Shown here piece after piece: positions 56,263-63,253 of a stretch of 64,000 nucleotides of DNA. Positions within the stretch are counted from its first letter, which is position 1. The number at the start of each line of letters is the position of its first letter. Below the pieces are notes generated by a model. It saw only the letters and a program-made list of their open reading frames with translations. It had not been told where the DNA came from and did not search any database. A program made the translations under genes and the position numbers. The stretch covers positions 16,618,001 to 16,682,000 of the forward strand of contig NC_079879.1 in NCBI RefSeq assembly GCF_029227915.1. The letters are read 5' to 3'. Source of the DNA: Hydractinia symbiolongicarpus (Eukaryota > Cnidaria > Hydrozoa > Anthoathecata > Hydractiniidae).

Positions 56263-57636
56263 CATGCTCCTGATGTTCGAAAGAGGTATCCGTGGAGGTA
56301 TAACTCAAGCTGTGCACAGGTATGCCAAAGCCAACAACAGGTACATGGGGGACCAATACAATCCGGAGGTTGAGTCGTCATACTTGCAGTATCTCGATGC
56401 CAACAATTTGTATGGCTGGGCCATGCGTCAAGATCTACCCACGCACGGATTAAAATGGCTGTCGAGCGTTGAGACCTTTACAGAGAAGAGGATCGAGAAA
56501 TTGGTCGCTGACAACAAGCACGGCTACATCTTGGAGGTTGACATCAATTATCCAAAGAGCCTACATGACAAGCACAACGAACTACCCTTTTTACCGGAGC
56601 GTAAGGTGGTTCATAGGGTTGAGAAACTGATACCACATCTCGAACATAAGCGGAAATACGTTGTACACATCGGGGTTCTTCATCAAGCCCTGAAACACGG
56701 GTTTGAGCTCAAAAAATTGCACAGAGTTATCCAGTTTAACCAAAAGCCTTGGCTCCGTGACTATATAGACCATAACACGAGGCTGAGAACTGCCGCCAAG
56801 AACAACTTTGAGAAGGACTTTTATAAACTGATGAACCTATCGGTCTTTGGTAAAACCATGGAGAATGTCCGTAATCATCGGAATATCAAGCTAGTCACGA
56901 ATGAAGCTGCCTATACGAAGCTCGTTATGCAACCAAACTTCAGGGGTGGGAACTATTTCAGCGAAAACCTTATGGGTGTTGAAATGGGTAGGACGGGAAT
57001 CAAAATGAATAAGCCCGTGTATATTGGTCAAGCTATTTTTGGATCAGTCAAAAACCGTCATGTACGAGTTTCACTACGACTATATGCAGCCCAAGTACGG
57101 TAGCAAGCTGCGGATCTGCTATATGGATACCGATTCCTACGTCTATCACATCAGAACAGGGGATTTTTTACCGTGATATTGCTGATGATGTAGAGACACG
57201 CTTTGACACGAGTGCTTATAGCAAAGATGCTATAAGCACTCCCTATAGGCCTCTCCCCATTGGTAAAAGTAAGAAGGTGGTAGGCTTGATGAAGGATGAG
57301 CTAAGCGGTAAGATCATGACAGAATTCATCACATTGAGAGCCAAGCTGTATGCATACAAAGCCTTAACTGAAGAGGGTGGTGATCGCAAGGCCAAGGGTA
57401 TGAAGAAGTGCGTAACCATAAAATCCATCACCTTCGAAGACTATCAGCGCTGTCTGGAGGATGGTGTTGATGTATACAAAACCTGGGTCTGTATTCAGAA
57501 TAAGGGGAATCAAATCTACACTCAGGAAGTGAACAAGCTGGCACTTAATAGGGCAGATGACAAACGGCAAGTACAAGCGAACCAGATCACAATGCTCGCC
57601 AGGGGTCATTATCGTTTAGCGGTTAAGGAGACATAA
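56250..57636 (+). pseudogene. polB: DNA polymerase B, polymerase domain (element B)
   Basis: It begins ERGIRGGITQAVHRYAKANN. It has motif A YLDANNLYGWAM (~56389-56424), motif B region FYKLMNLSVFGKTMENVRNH (~56818-56877) and motif C CYMDTDSYVYHI (57117 on). These are typical of the DANNLYGWAM branch of protein-primed polymerases found in many cnidarian Polinton-like elements. Frameshifts occur at about 57050-57070 and 57160. The remainder (57277-57636) reads on through MKDELSGKIMTEFITLRAKL to the stop at 57634. The exonuclease domain is deleted. This lineage differs from the element A polymerase, which has DANILYPS and no DANNLYG. Confidence 0.8.
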
Positions 57637-57660
57637 TGACTGAGGTTTCCATGTCCAAAG

Positions 57661-57685
57661 TTTTGTGAAGTACTACTTCACGAAA
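57661..57685. terminator. Hairpin between polB and HNH-1 (element B)
   Basis: ttttgtgaagta (57661-57672) pairs with tacttcacgaaa (57674-57685), 11 of 12 positions, loop of one base. It follows the polB stop by 25 bp and precedes the HNH start at 57710. Its position matches 36383-36410 of element A. Confidence 0.55.
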
Positions 57686-57709
57686 GCAACAACAACAAAA
57701 AAAAACAAT

Positions 57710-58213
57710 ATGGGGGATATCAAGAAATGTTCAAAATGTAATCACTCTTTTACACTAGATAATTTTAGAATCGACAAACGTAATGGTCAATTGACAAAAC
57801 AATGTATCAAATGCCTCGATGTTATGCGGGCTTCAAGAGAACGTATAAAATGTCCAAATGGAAAACAGAATGGTCATTGCAAAGACTGCAATTTTCATGG
57901 GTATCAACATCACCTTATTCTGATCAGGATTCGCGATCCTCTAAAGTATGACACGGAGATAGCTTCCACCGAGTACCTCGGTTGTAATATTGCAACATTC
58001 ATGAGGCATATTGAAGCCCAATTCAGAGACGGTATGAATTGGGGCAATAGAGGTGCTTGGGAATTTGACCATAAGATCCCGATTAAGTATAGGGAGAATG
58101 GAGAATATCCCAGCGTGGAGGTACAATTATCAAGACTACATTATACAAATATGCAGCCAATATGGGCTATCGAAAACAGTCCAAGGGCAGCTGCTTTATC
58201 ACTGAGTAGTTAG
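57710..58213 (+). CDS. Zinc-ribbon HNH endonuclease HNH-1 (element B)
   Basis: The likely start is MGDIKKCSKCNHSF (ATG at 57710). Zinc ribbon CSKC..CIKC is followed by one CPNGKQNGHCKDC module. C-terminal AWEFDHKIPIKYRENGEYPS and RLHYTNMQPIW carry the HNH residues. It is about 168 aa with no stop, so apparently intact. It is homologous over its full length to 36419-36913; the last residues (PRAAALSLSS) are replaced by KKGH in A. The role is unknown; it could be a homing, packaging or recombination nuclease. Confidence 0.75.
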   Translation: MGDIKKCSKCNHSFTLDNFRIDKRNGQLTKQCIKCLDVMRASRERIKCPNGKQNGHCKDCNFHGYQHHLILIRIRDPLKYDTEIASTEYLGCNIATFMRHIEAQFRDGMNWGNRGAWEFDHKIPIKYRENGEYPSVEVQLSRLHYTNMQPIWAIENSPRAAALSLSS

Positions 58214-58279
58214 CGCGCTTTACCGCATAGTTCCAAAGGTGTGGTTAAGCTTCACTTTTACGCACAAAACTCCAATAAA

Positions 58280-58351
58280 ATGGAGGTAATGTTACTGATC
58301 GCAATACTCCTCCCGTATATCTTGCTTGTTTCTATCGGTACAGGTTTATAA
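58280..58351 (+). CDS. 23-aa membrane peptide (element B)
   Basis: The peptide is MEVMLLIAILLPYILLVSIG plus three residues: one hydrophobic helix. It is the counterpart of 36967-37059 in element A, sharing the ILLPYIL core and its position before P1. It is too short to be found by size-filtered gene prediction. Function unknown; it may be a small virion or membrane peptide. Confidence 0.5.
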   Translation: MEVMLLIAILLPYILLVSIGTGL

Positions 58352-58359
58352 TAAATAGA

Positions 58360-58863
58360 ATGTCAGATCTCGCTAATATATTTGATGTTGCTGATACCCC
58401 GGCATAAGCGCTTGAAAAACCTATAGACAGGCGTCAGGCTTTGAAGGATGCAATACGTCAAGGTAAATAGCACCTTCTAACCAAGAAATGCACAGAAGCC
58501 TATATTGACAAAGCATCAGGCGAGGTGGTCGATAAGATACACACTGCATTCGTTCAGCGTGAAATCCAGGAAAATGGTGCAAAGATTGCCAAGGCACTCT
58601 CCTGTCACACCATTAGCATATATACCAAAGCTGTCAGCAACGTGGTGCCTCTAGATAGTGCCGATAAGCTCCGTCAAGACCTGGAGGAAGATCCTATCAT
58701 CAAAGACTCTATGACAGATCTAGGTATTCTCGTCTATTCCGCATTCCTCTTAGTACCAGCCCACACTATCAACCATGTGTCCAGGGAAGGTTCAGGGAAG
58801 GATGATGAAGAGAAAGATAAGAATGGGAAACAGCCTATCGAAGATACACATGGGCAATCGTGA
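58360..58863 (+). pseudogene. Conserved element protein P1 (element B), two stops
   Basis: The frame starts at ATG 58360 (MSDLANIFDVADTP), with TAA at 58405 and TAG at 58468. It is open thereafter (DKIHTAFVQREIQENGAKIA, DLEEDPIIKDSMTDLGILVY). The C-terminus is acidic and lysine-rich. I do not recognise the family; conservation with 37051-37587 across two elements shows it was under selection. It overlaps P2 by about 41 bases. Confidence 0.6.
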
Positions 58864-59095
58864 GTTGGTTGAACGGGCAAACAAGGTACCCACAGGCGGA
58901 AGAAGAAGACCAGCCTGCAGGTATACAGATCTTACAGCCGTTTACGGGGACTGTGCACGTGGTATAAAAATCCTGACACCTGCAAGAGATCGCTTCCCAC
59001 CAAAAGCATATGATTTAGTGGCAACTAAACATATGAATAGGGTCGATGGTAGAAACGGTTTAAAGGTCATCAAGAGGAGGCCTTGTATGTTATGA
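58823..59095 (+). CDS. Conserved element protein P2 (element B), myristoylation-like start
   Basis: The ORF is 90 aa from MGNSLSKIHMGNREL. The MGNxxS start fits an N-myristoylation site. A middle CRYTDLTAVYGD and ARGIKILTPARDRFPP match the A copy; a basic tail (KVIKRRPCML) is specific to B. I chose the MGN Met because it is the start shared with element A. It ends 51 bp before P3, with a hairpin between. Confidence 0.55.
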   Translation: MGNSLSKIHMGNRELVERANKVPTGGRRRPACRYTDLTAVYGDCARGIKILTPARDRFPPKAYDLVATKHMNRVDGRNGLKVIKRRPCML

Positions 59096-59118
59096 AGAGT
59101 AAGCTAGGGTGAAGTTAT

Positions 59119-59142
59119 TTTGTAAGTCTCACGACTTACAAA
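59119..59142. terminator. Hairpin between P2 and P3 (element B)
   Basis: tttgtaagtc (59119-59128) pairs perfectly with gacttacaaa (59133-59142), loop tcac. It is the same stem as 37804-37825 in element A, with a different loop, four bases before the P3 ATG at 59146. Confidence 0.65.
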
Positions 59143-59145
59143 TAA

Positions 59146-59514
59146 ATGAGTGAACAACAGACGCAAGAAAAGAGAGTCATAATAAAGCAAGCCAGTAAAG
59201 CATCCGGGGAGAGTCGCACAAGGTCACAAGTTGGCGGCACTGATGAAGAAGAGGAAGGAAGATATGAAACAACAAGAGTGCACAGTAGAATCTACAGTCA
59301 AAACCTCTCTGGCGTAAGTTCTGTACAGTCAGGCAGTGTATATATTGGTGGAGGCCTTGTTGCTATACTCGCCTGTGTAGGAGTTGGATTCTATATTTAC
59401 CGTAAGAAGCCCGTAGTGGCTCAGCAGCCTGCAGATATCCCACGTGCACCAGAGCAGCGTCAACCTTTAAAACCTCAAGCCAAGCCTGATATCGACTTTT
59501 TCAAGATGATATAA
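59146..59514 (+). CDS. Conserved element protein P3 (element B), single-pass membrane
   Basis: The ORF is 122 aa and open. The basic head MSEQQTQEKRVIIKQASKAS is followed by an acidic stretch; compared with element A, the frame around residues 24-45 looks shifted (A keeps ERVAQGHKLAALMKKRKED), so two compensating frameshifts are likely here. A clear membrane segment, IGGGLVAILACVGVGFYIYR (residues ~65-85), is followed by a Pro/Gln-rich tail ending DIDFFKMI. It resembles small membrane proteins of virions, but no function can be assigned. Confidence 0.55.
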   Translation: MSEQQTQEKRVIIKQASKASGESRTRSQVGGTDEEEEGRYETTRVHSRIYSQNLSGVSSVQSGSVYIGGGLVAILACVGVGFYIYRKKPVVAQQPADIPRAPEQRQPLKPQAKPDIDFFKMI

Positions 59515-59528
59515 TCTATAATATAAAC

Positions 59529-59777
59529 ATGAGTTCTAACGTTACACCCCTGCAGAAATAGATAATCGACGTTCTATATGAGACAGTCGTGGACCTTGGG
59601 TTCACATTTGCATATGCCATGGTTGGCAAGAGGTTCCATGGGATTAGTAGTCCCTGTACTAAGTTGGATACTAGCTATGTGATGAAGATGATCGCTTATT
59701 ATTCAGCGGGACGGGGAAGTCGTAAGATGGCCGTATCAAAGGGATGGATTCCTGCGAGTATAGTCCCGAAGAAGTAA
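59529..59777 (+). pseudogene. Small element protein P4, one stop
   Basis: The frame from MSSNVTPLQK has TAG at 59559, then IIDVLYETVVDLGFTFAYAM, VGKRFHGI, KLDTSYVMKMIAYYSAG and a C-terminal GWIPASIVPKK. It is about 82 aa with a moderately hydrophobic, amphipathic first half. It is absent from element A, where a deletion joins P3 to the ATPase. I do not recognise it. Confidence 0.45.
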
Positions 59778-59794
59778 GCTGTCCAGCGAAAAAG

Positions 59795-59820
59795 TTGTGT
59801 ATATCAGGTGGTATACACAA
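59795..59820. terminator. Hairpin before HNH-2
   Basis: ttgtgtata (59795-59803) and tatacacaa (59812-59820) form a perfect 9-bp stem with loop tcaggtgg, followed by A6, between the P4 stop and the HNH-2 ATG at 59824. A related hairpin closes HNH-2 at 60542-60567. Confidence 0.6.
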
Positions 59821-59823
59821 AAA

Positions 59824-60520
59824 ATGGAGACCAAGAAATGTTCAAAATGTATTCACTCTTTTACACTAGACAATTTTAGAATCGACAAACGTAATGGTCA
59901 ATTGACGAAATTTTGCATCGGTTGTCTCGATATTGACAAGGCGTCAAGAGAGCGTAATAGATGAAGCGAACATGGTAGACAGAGATTCCGATGCAAAGAT
60001 TGTGTAGGTGGAAGTATATGCCCACATGGCAGACAGAGATCCAAATGCAAAGATTGTGAAGGTGAAAGTATATGACCACATGGTAGACAGAGATCCCAAT
60101 GCAAAGATTGTGGAGGTGGAAGTATATGCCCACATAGTAGACAGAGATCCAACTGCAAGGACTCTTGGGGTGGAGGCATCTGCCACCATGAAAAACGAAG
60201 ATCGATTTGCCCTATATGTTCCCTTGCTGGACATCTCGTTCATAATGTACGCAGCCGGGTCAGCCATACCCTACAGAGGGGTAAAGAACTCAGTTCCCAG
60301 GAGTACCTCGGGTGTGATATATCGACATTGTGAAGTCATATTCACACTCAGTTTTCAGATGGCATGACCTGGGATAATTATGGAGAATGGCATATCGATC
60401 ATAAGGTACCGCTACAGTATCAGGAAAATGACAATGCTCATCGCTTGATGAGGTAGCGAGACGGCTCCACTATACGAATACTCAACCAATGTGAGCAAGC
60501 GATAATATATCCAACGGTAA
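59824..60520 (+). pseudogene. HNH endonuclease HNH-2 with tandem zinc modules, broken
   Basis: The start METKKCSKCIHSFTLDNFRI is almost identical to HNH-1. The single CxH..CxxC module of HNH-1 is here expanded to five 18-residue units beginning at 59971, 60025, 60079, 60133 and 60187 (exactly 54 bp apart), of the form CPHGRQRSKCKDCEGESI. The HNH core follows: ELSSQEYLG, GEWHIDHKVPLQY and, frameshifted, a remnant of RLHYTN. Stops lie at about 59962, 60075, 60330 and near 60455. Each unit would bind zinc through Cys-x-His and Cys-x2-Cys. The gene probably arose by duplication of HNH-1 followed by tandem expansion. Confidence 0.65.
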
Positions 60521-60541
60521 TCGATATATCTCCGACTAGGT

Positions 60542-60567
60542 TTGGGTGTACCTAGTGGTATACACAA
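60542..60567. terminator. Hairpin after HNH-2
   Basis: ttgggtgta pairs imperfectly (7 of 9) with tatacacaa across cctagtgg. The right arm and loop ending agtgg/ggtgg match the hairpin at 59795-59820, so HNH-2 is bracketed by the same signal. The ATPase ATG follows at 60578. Confidence 0.5.
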
Positions 60568-60577
60568 CTAGAATAAA

Positions 60578-60910
60578 ATGCTGGACATAGTGCTACAACC
60601 TCATACAGCAATTTTTACTAGGCCTACCTCGTGCGTGAAAACACAGCGTGTACTCGATCTCCTGGAGAACGAGTAAAAGCACCATTTCTTCAACGTTGTC
60701 ATCCTCTGCCCAACAATTTGCTGGAACAAGACTTATCTCGATAGAGCATCGCTTTGAAAGGATGACTATGTATTCCTAATTGAGCCAGGCGATAAACTCT
60801 TTTACTAGATCGAGCAACTATCAAAGCTCCTTTGGAGTGACGCGGACATCAGTTGTATCCCGGCGGGTACAACTGAAATTGGAGCATTTTTTGCCTTGAC
60901 TTTCAACTAA
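60578..60910 (+). pseudogene. Packaging ATPase, N-terminal half (element B)
   Basis: The frame MLDIVLQPHTAIFTRPTSCV continues KTQRVLDLLENE, then VVILCPTICWNKTYLD and, after stops, FLIEPGDKLF and IEQLSKLL. A normal Walker A of this family is G-P-T-S-C-G-K-T; here both critical glycines are replaced (R and V), so it could not bind ATP normally. The Walker B half is deleted. The final words ttgactttcaacta match the end of the element A fragment (38093-38449). Stops occur at about 60674, 60753 and 60807. Confidence 0.65.
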
Positions 60911-60919
60911 TAAATAAAT

Positions 60920-61072
60920 ATGTCTTATATCGAAAAATTACGAGAGGAGCTTGTGGGAGAGATCCGGAAATTGGAGGAAACAATTGAGAACTTGGAAGCA
61001 GATCACCAGGAAAGAAATTGGGAGCTGTATAGGTTGAATTTAGGGAAAAATACAACAACCGGATCGCTTTAA
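60920..61072 (+). CDS. 50-aa coiled-coil ORF (element B)
   Basis: MSYIEKLREELVGEIRKLEE continues as a Glu/Leu-rich helix (TIENLEADHQ), then a short polar tail. Heptad spacing suggests a coiled coil. It has a homologue in element A (38467-38559) and resembles the N-terminal coiled coil of the next ORF, so it may be a truncated duplicate of it. Confidence 0.5.
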   Translation: MSYIEKLREELVGEIRKLEETIENLEADHQERNWELYRLNLGKNTTTGSL

Positions 61073-61156
61073 TCCTGTGTTTTTCGTCGCTGGCGCTTAC
61101 CATGATCCAAATGATGAAGTATTAAAACCCGGGTGTTACGGCGCTAGAAGTCGTAG

Positions 61157-61182
61157 TTTTGTGGTTTATCAAAGCCACAAAA
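61157..61182. terminator. Hairpin upstream of the coiled-coil/BRO-C ORF
   Basis: ttttgtgg (61157-61164) pairs with ccacaaaa (61175-61182); the loop tttatcaaag is nearly identical to that of the next hairpin (61752-61779, gttatcaaag). It lies between two ORFs. Confidence 0.6.
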
Positions 61183-61238
61183 ACATAGAGCACAGTCCAT
61201 GCATACACCATCCCTGATTGAGAACTTTTAAGATAAAA

Positions 61239-61736
61239 ATGTCTTGTATTGTAAAATTACAGAGGAAGATTAGAGCGCAGAAAAAGCAAATTGAGGCTCT
61301 TGAATATGACCTGATAAAACGACAGGAATGTGTTGACTATAAGAATGAGAATCTCGAGTTCCTGAACGAATATCTCGAGGAAAAATCCCGGGAAATTGCG
61401 ACACTTCGAAAGATGTGCCGCGCGCAGGATCTTGGGCAGGGTAGTGTGATGGTAATTTACCGTAAAAATACCACACCCGACGATGAAGAGTATCTTCTTC
61501 TCCCATATATGCTACAGCGTGTTCAAAGACGCGATATCCACAGCATAAGGAGTTGGTTCAAAGAGAAATTTCCAAAGTCGGAAGAGATTGTCGTCATGAA
61601 CAATCCCAACCTTGCACGCGCCTTCAACAGGTTTGAGGAGGTAGGACTTGTCGAGCGATACAGAGGCCACTTCAAACTGATCGATCTTACTCGAGATGAC
61701 TTGTACAACCTAGGTGTTCCAGCACTAGGGACATAA
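61239..61736 (+). CDS. Coiled coil plus BRO-C-like domain protein (element B)
   Basis: The likely start is MSCIVKLQRK (61239; an upstream in-frame ATG is at 61218). The ORF is 165 aa with no stop. Residues ~10-65 are a Lys/Glu/Leu coiled coil. From ~75 on, VMVIYRKNTTPDDEEYLLLP, RRDIHSIRSWFKEKFPKSEE and NPNLARAFNRF form a compact domain. The same layout (VIKKN..., YLMI, ...N-x-NA-x-AW-x-RF) closes the BRO protein at 62375-63226, so both end in a related C-terminal domain like those of BRO/KilA-type proteins of large DNA viruses. Function unknown; BRO proteins often bind DNA. Confidence 0.6.
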   Translation: MSCIVKLQRKIRAQKKQIEALEYDLIKRQECVDYKNENLEFLNEYLEEKSREIATLRKMCRAQDLGQGSVMVIYRKNTTPDDEEYLLLPYMLQRVQRRDIHSIRSWFKEKFPKSEEIVVMNNPNLARAFNRFEEVGLVERYRGHFKLIDLTRDDLYNLGVPALGT

Positions 61737-61751
61737 GCGCGCACATGTTTT

Positions 61752-61779
61752 TTTTTGTGGGTTATCAAAGCCACAAAAA
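61752..61779. terminator. Hairpin after the coiled-coil/BRO-C ORF
   Basis: tttttgtgg (61752-61760) pairs with ccacaaaaa (61771-61779), loop gttatcaaag, beginning 16 bases after the stop codon at 61734. It is nearly the same sequence as 61157-61182. Confidence 0.65.
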
Positions 61780-61865
61780 TTACACGTACAACTGAGCGGC
61801 TTGGCAGCTGCGGACGACCCGGTGAAATGGCCATCCTAATCGAGAAATTTACCATTCAGCGACAT

Positions 61866-61975
61866 GTCACCAGCAGGTATATAATACGATATAAGGACGT
61901 CCACAACCGCCGAATCCAGATACAATTTTATTGACAGAAGCAAGCCTTTATTGCTTCCTCTTGAGGTGCGGTCAT
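61866..61975 (+). pseudogene. Fragment of a second BRO gene
   Basis: agcaggtatataatacgat and ataaggacgt repeat 62526-62556 almost exactly, and frames give SRYIIRYKDV, as in the complete BRO gene. After about 100 bp the similarity ends. This is a truncated duplicate. Confidence 0.55.
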
Positions 61976-62028
61976 GTGGCAGAGTCCGCCTGACCATGAT
62001 GCTCGTTGAGCTCCAAGGTTACAAGAAA

Positions 62029-62268
62029 ATGGATCTCACCCTGTTTAACGCTACTGGAGTCATCGAGACCCTAGTAAACAACCAGGGTCAGCCTATGTTC
62101 AAAAGAGCCGATCTTGGAAGATTCTTAGGGATTGCTAATATTGTAGAGTCATATCGAGATATCCCAACCATTTCACGTCATGAAATAGACCTGGTTAGTA
62201 AGCAGGCCTTTGGCAAGACTAAAAATCCAGATGATGCTTTCGTAACATTAGACGGTGCCCTGGGGTAA
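62029..62268 (+). CDS. MSV199/Bro-N-like short ORF
   Basis: MDLTLFNATGVIETLVNNQG, then QPMFKRADLGRFLGIANIVE and a further 40 residues. The F-x-x-x-DLGxFLGI pattern recalls the N-terminal helix-turn-helix of MSV199 or Bro-N DNA-binding domains. At 79 aa it is shorter than a full domain and is probably a 5' fragment of another BRO-type gene. Its stop is at 62266, shortly before the complete BRO gene. Confidence 0.4.
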   Translation: MDLTLFNATGVIETLVNNQGQPMFKRADLGRFLGIANIVESYRDIPTISRHEIDLVSKQAFGKTKNPDDAFVTLDGALG

Positions 62269-62374
62269 GGTAAGTATTAAGGTGAACCTGTGGCCCACCT
62301 TAGCTGTCGGCAAAAATCAGGAGCACCGTCCTTGCATATACAACCCTCGGATCAAAAAAAAATTACAAGTAGAT

Positions 62375-63226
62375 ATGTCTCTCGTGGTAAATTATTTCAA
62401 AGGTAAACAAGTCAGATCCTTTCCCGTGGAGGGAAAGGGTTATTGTTTTGTAGCCCTCAATGTTGTTAAAGCTGTAGGATATAAGGATAAGGAAAACGGG
62501 AAGAGAGCGGTTCGAACCCATGTCCCCAGCAGGTATATAATACGATATAAGGACGTTACAAATGATCTGCATAAGGAGGTCCTTATTGACCCCCTTCATC
62601 AAGACATGTTATTGACAGAACCAGGCCTTTATTCCTTGCTTTTAAGATGTCATAAACCCGAGGCCGAAGCATTATATAGATGGGTTGTAGAGGATTTGCT
62701 GCCAAGGGAAATGAGAAAGCTTGCTGAATCGCTTGAAGCAAAGGACGTGATTATTGCTCAACAGTGCCAAGCCATGGCCATCCTCAATGCTGACCTCGAA
62801 CAAAGGGATTTAACTATATCCAACTTGGAGGATGAGTTGCAGGATCAAGATGAAGAAATCGTTGAACTAAGGCATAGATACGTTCCACAACGCGATCCAT
62901 ATGACAACATTTTATGTGTGATTAAGAAGAATGATCCCGGCGAGTGCGGAAAAGAGGGTAAACACCCTTACCTAATGATTCGTTGTCATCATAAACGTGT
63001 GGGCAAGCGCATAGATTCGATTTTAACAAAACAATATCCTGATGGGACGGTACTAGGGAGATGTTACAATGCCAATGCTGTGCATGCCTGGTGCCGATTT
63101 AAGGACGACAACCTGGGGGCTGCGAACTATTACAAAAATCATTTTACACTCCCCGACGATGAGAAACGGGAGAGGTTCGAGAGGTTCCGTGGCATTAAAA
63201 TTGTTCAGAACCCAAGATTTTTGTAG
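62375..63226 (+). CDS. BRO family protein (element B)
   Basis: The start is MSLVVNYFKGKQVRSFPVEG (62375); the frame is open further upstream but lacks the domain. Residues 1-110 form a Bro-N domain: YCFVALNVVKAVGYKD, PSRYIIRYKDVTNDL, LLTEPGLYSLLLRCHKPEAE and YRWVVEDLLPREMRKL. A coiled coil (~115-165) follows. The C-terminal domain has NILCVIKKNDPGE, HPYLMIRCHHKRVGKR and NANAVHAWCRF. The 283-aa ORF has no stop, the best-preserved gene of element B. BRO proteins occur in baculoviruses, poxviruses, iridoviruses and phages, and bind DNA; their role in Polinton-like elements is not known to me. It converges with the integrase; an imperfect hairpin overlaps its stop. Confidence 0.8.
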   Translation: MSLVVNYFKGKQVRSFPVEGKGYCFVALNVVKAVGYKDKENGKRAVRTHVPSRYIIRYKDVTNDLHKEVLIDPLHQDMLLTEPGLYSLLLRCHKPEAEALYRWVVEDLLPREMRKLAESLEAKDVIIAQQCQAMAILNADLEQRDLTISNLEDELQDQDEEIVELRHRYVPQRDPYDNILCVIKKNDPGECGKEGKHPYLMIRCHHKRVGKRIDSILTKQYPDGTVLGRCYNANAVHAWCRFKDDNLGAANYYKNHFTLPDDEKRERFERFRGIKIVQNPRFL

Positions 63227-63245
63227 CTTTAGCAAGCCACAAAAA
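63218..63245. terminator. Hairpin between convergent BRO and integrase genes
   Basis: tttttgtagct (63218-63228) pairs with agccacaaaaa (63235-63245), 10 of 11 positions, loop ttagca. It overlaps the BRO stop codon and lies 9 bases beyond the integrase stop, so it could serve both genes. Confidence 0.55.
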
Positions 63246-63253
63246 CAATACAT

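Noticed and set aside
59876-60367. Several overlapping ORFs on both strands around 60 kb, e.g. 60008-60367 plus
   Set aside because: They are shadow frames of the 54-bp repeat in HNH-2; the repeat length is a multiple of three, so all frames stay open.
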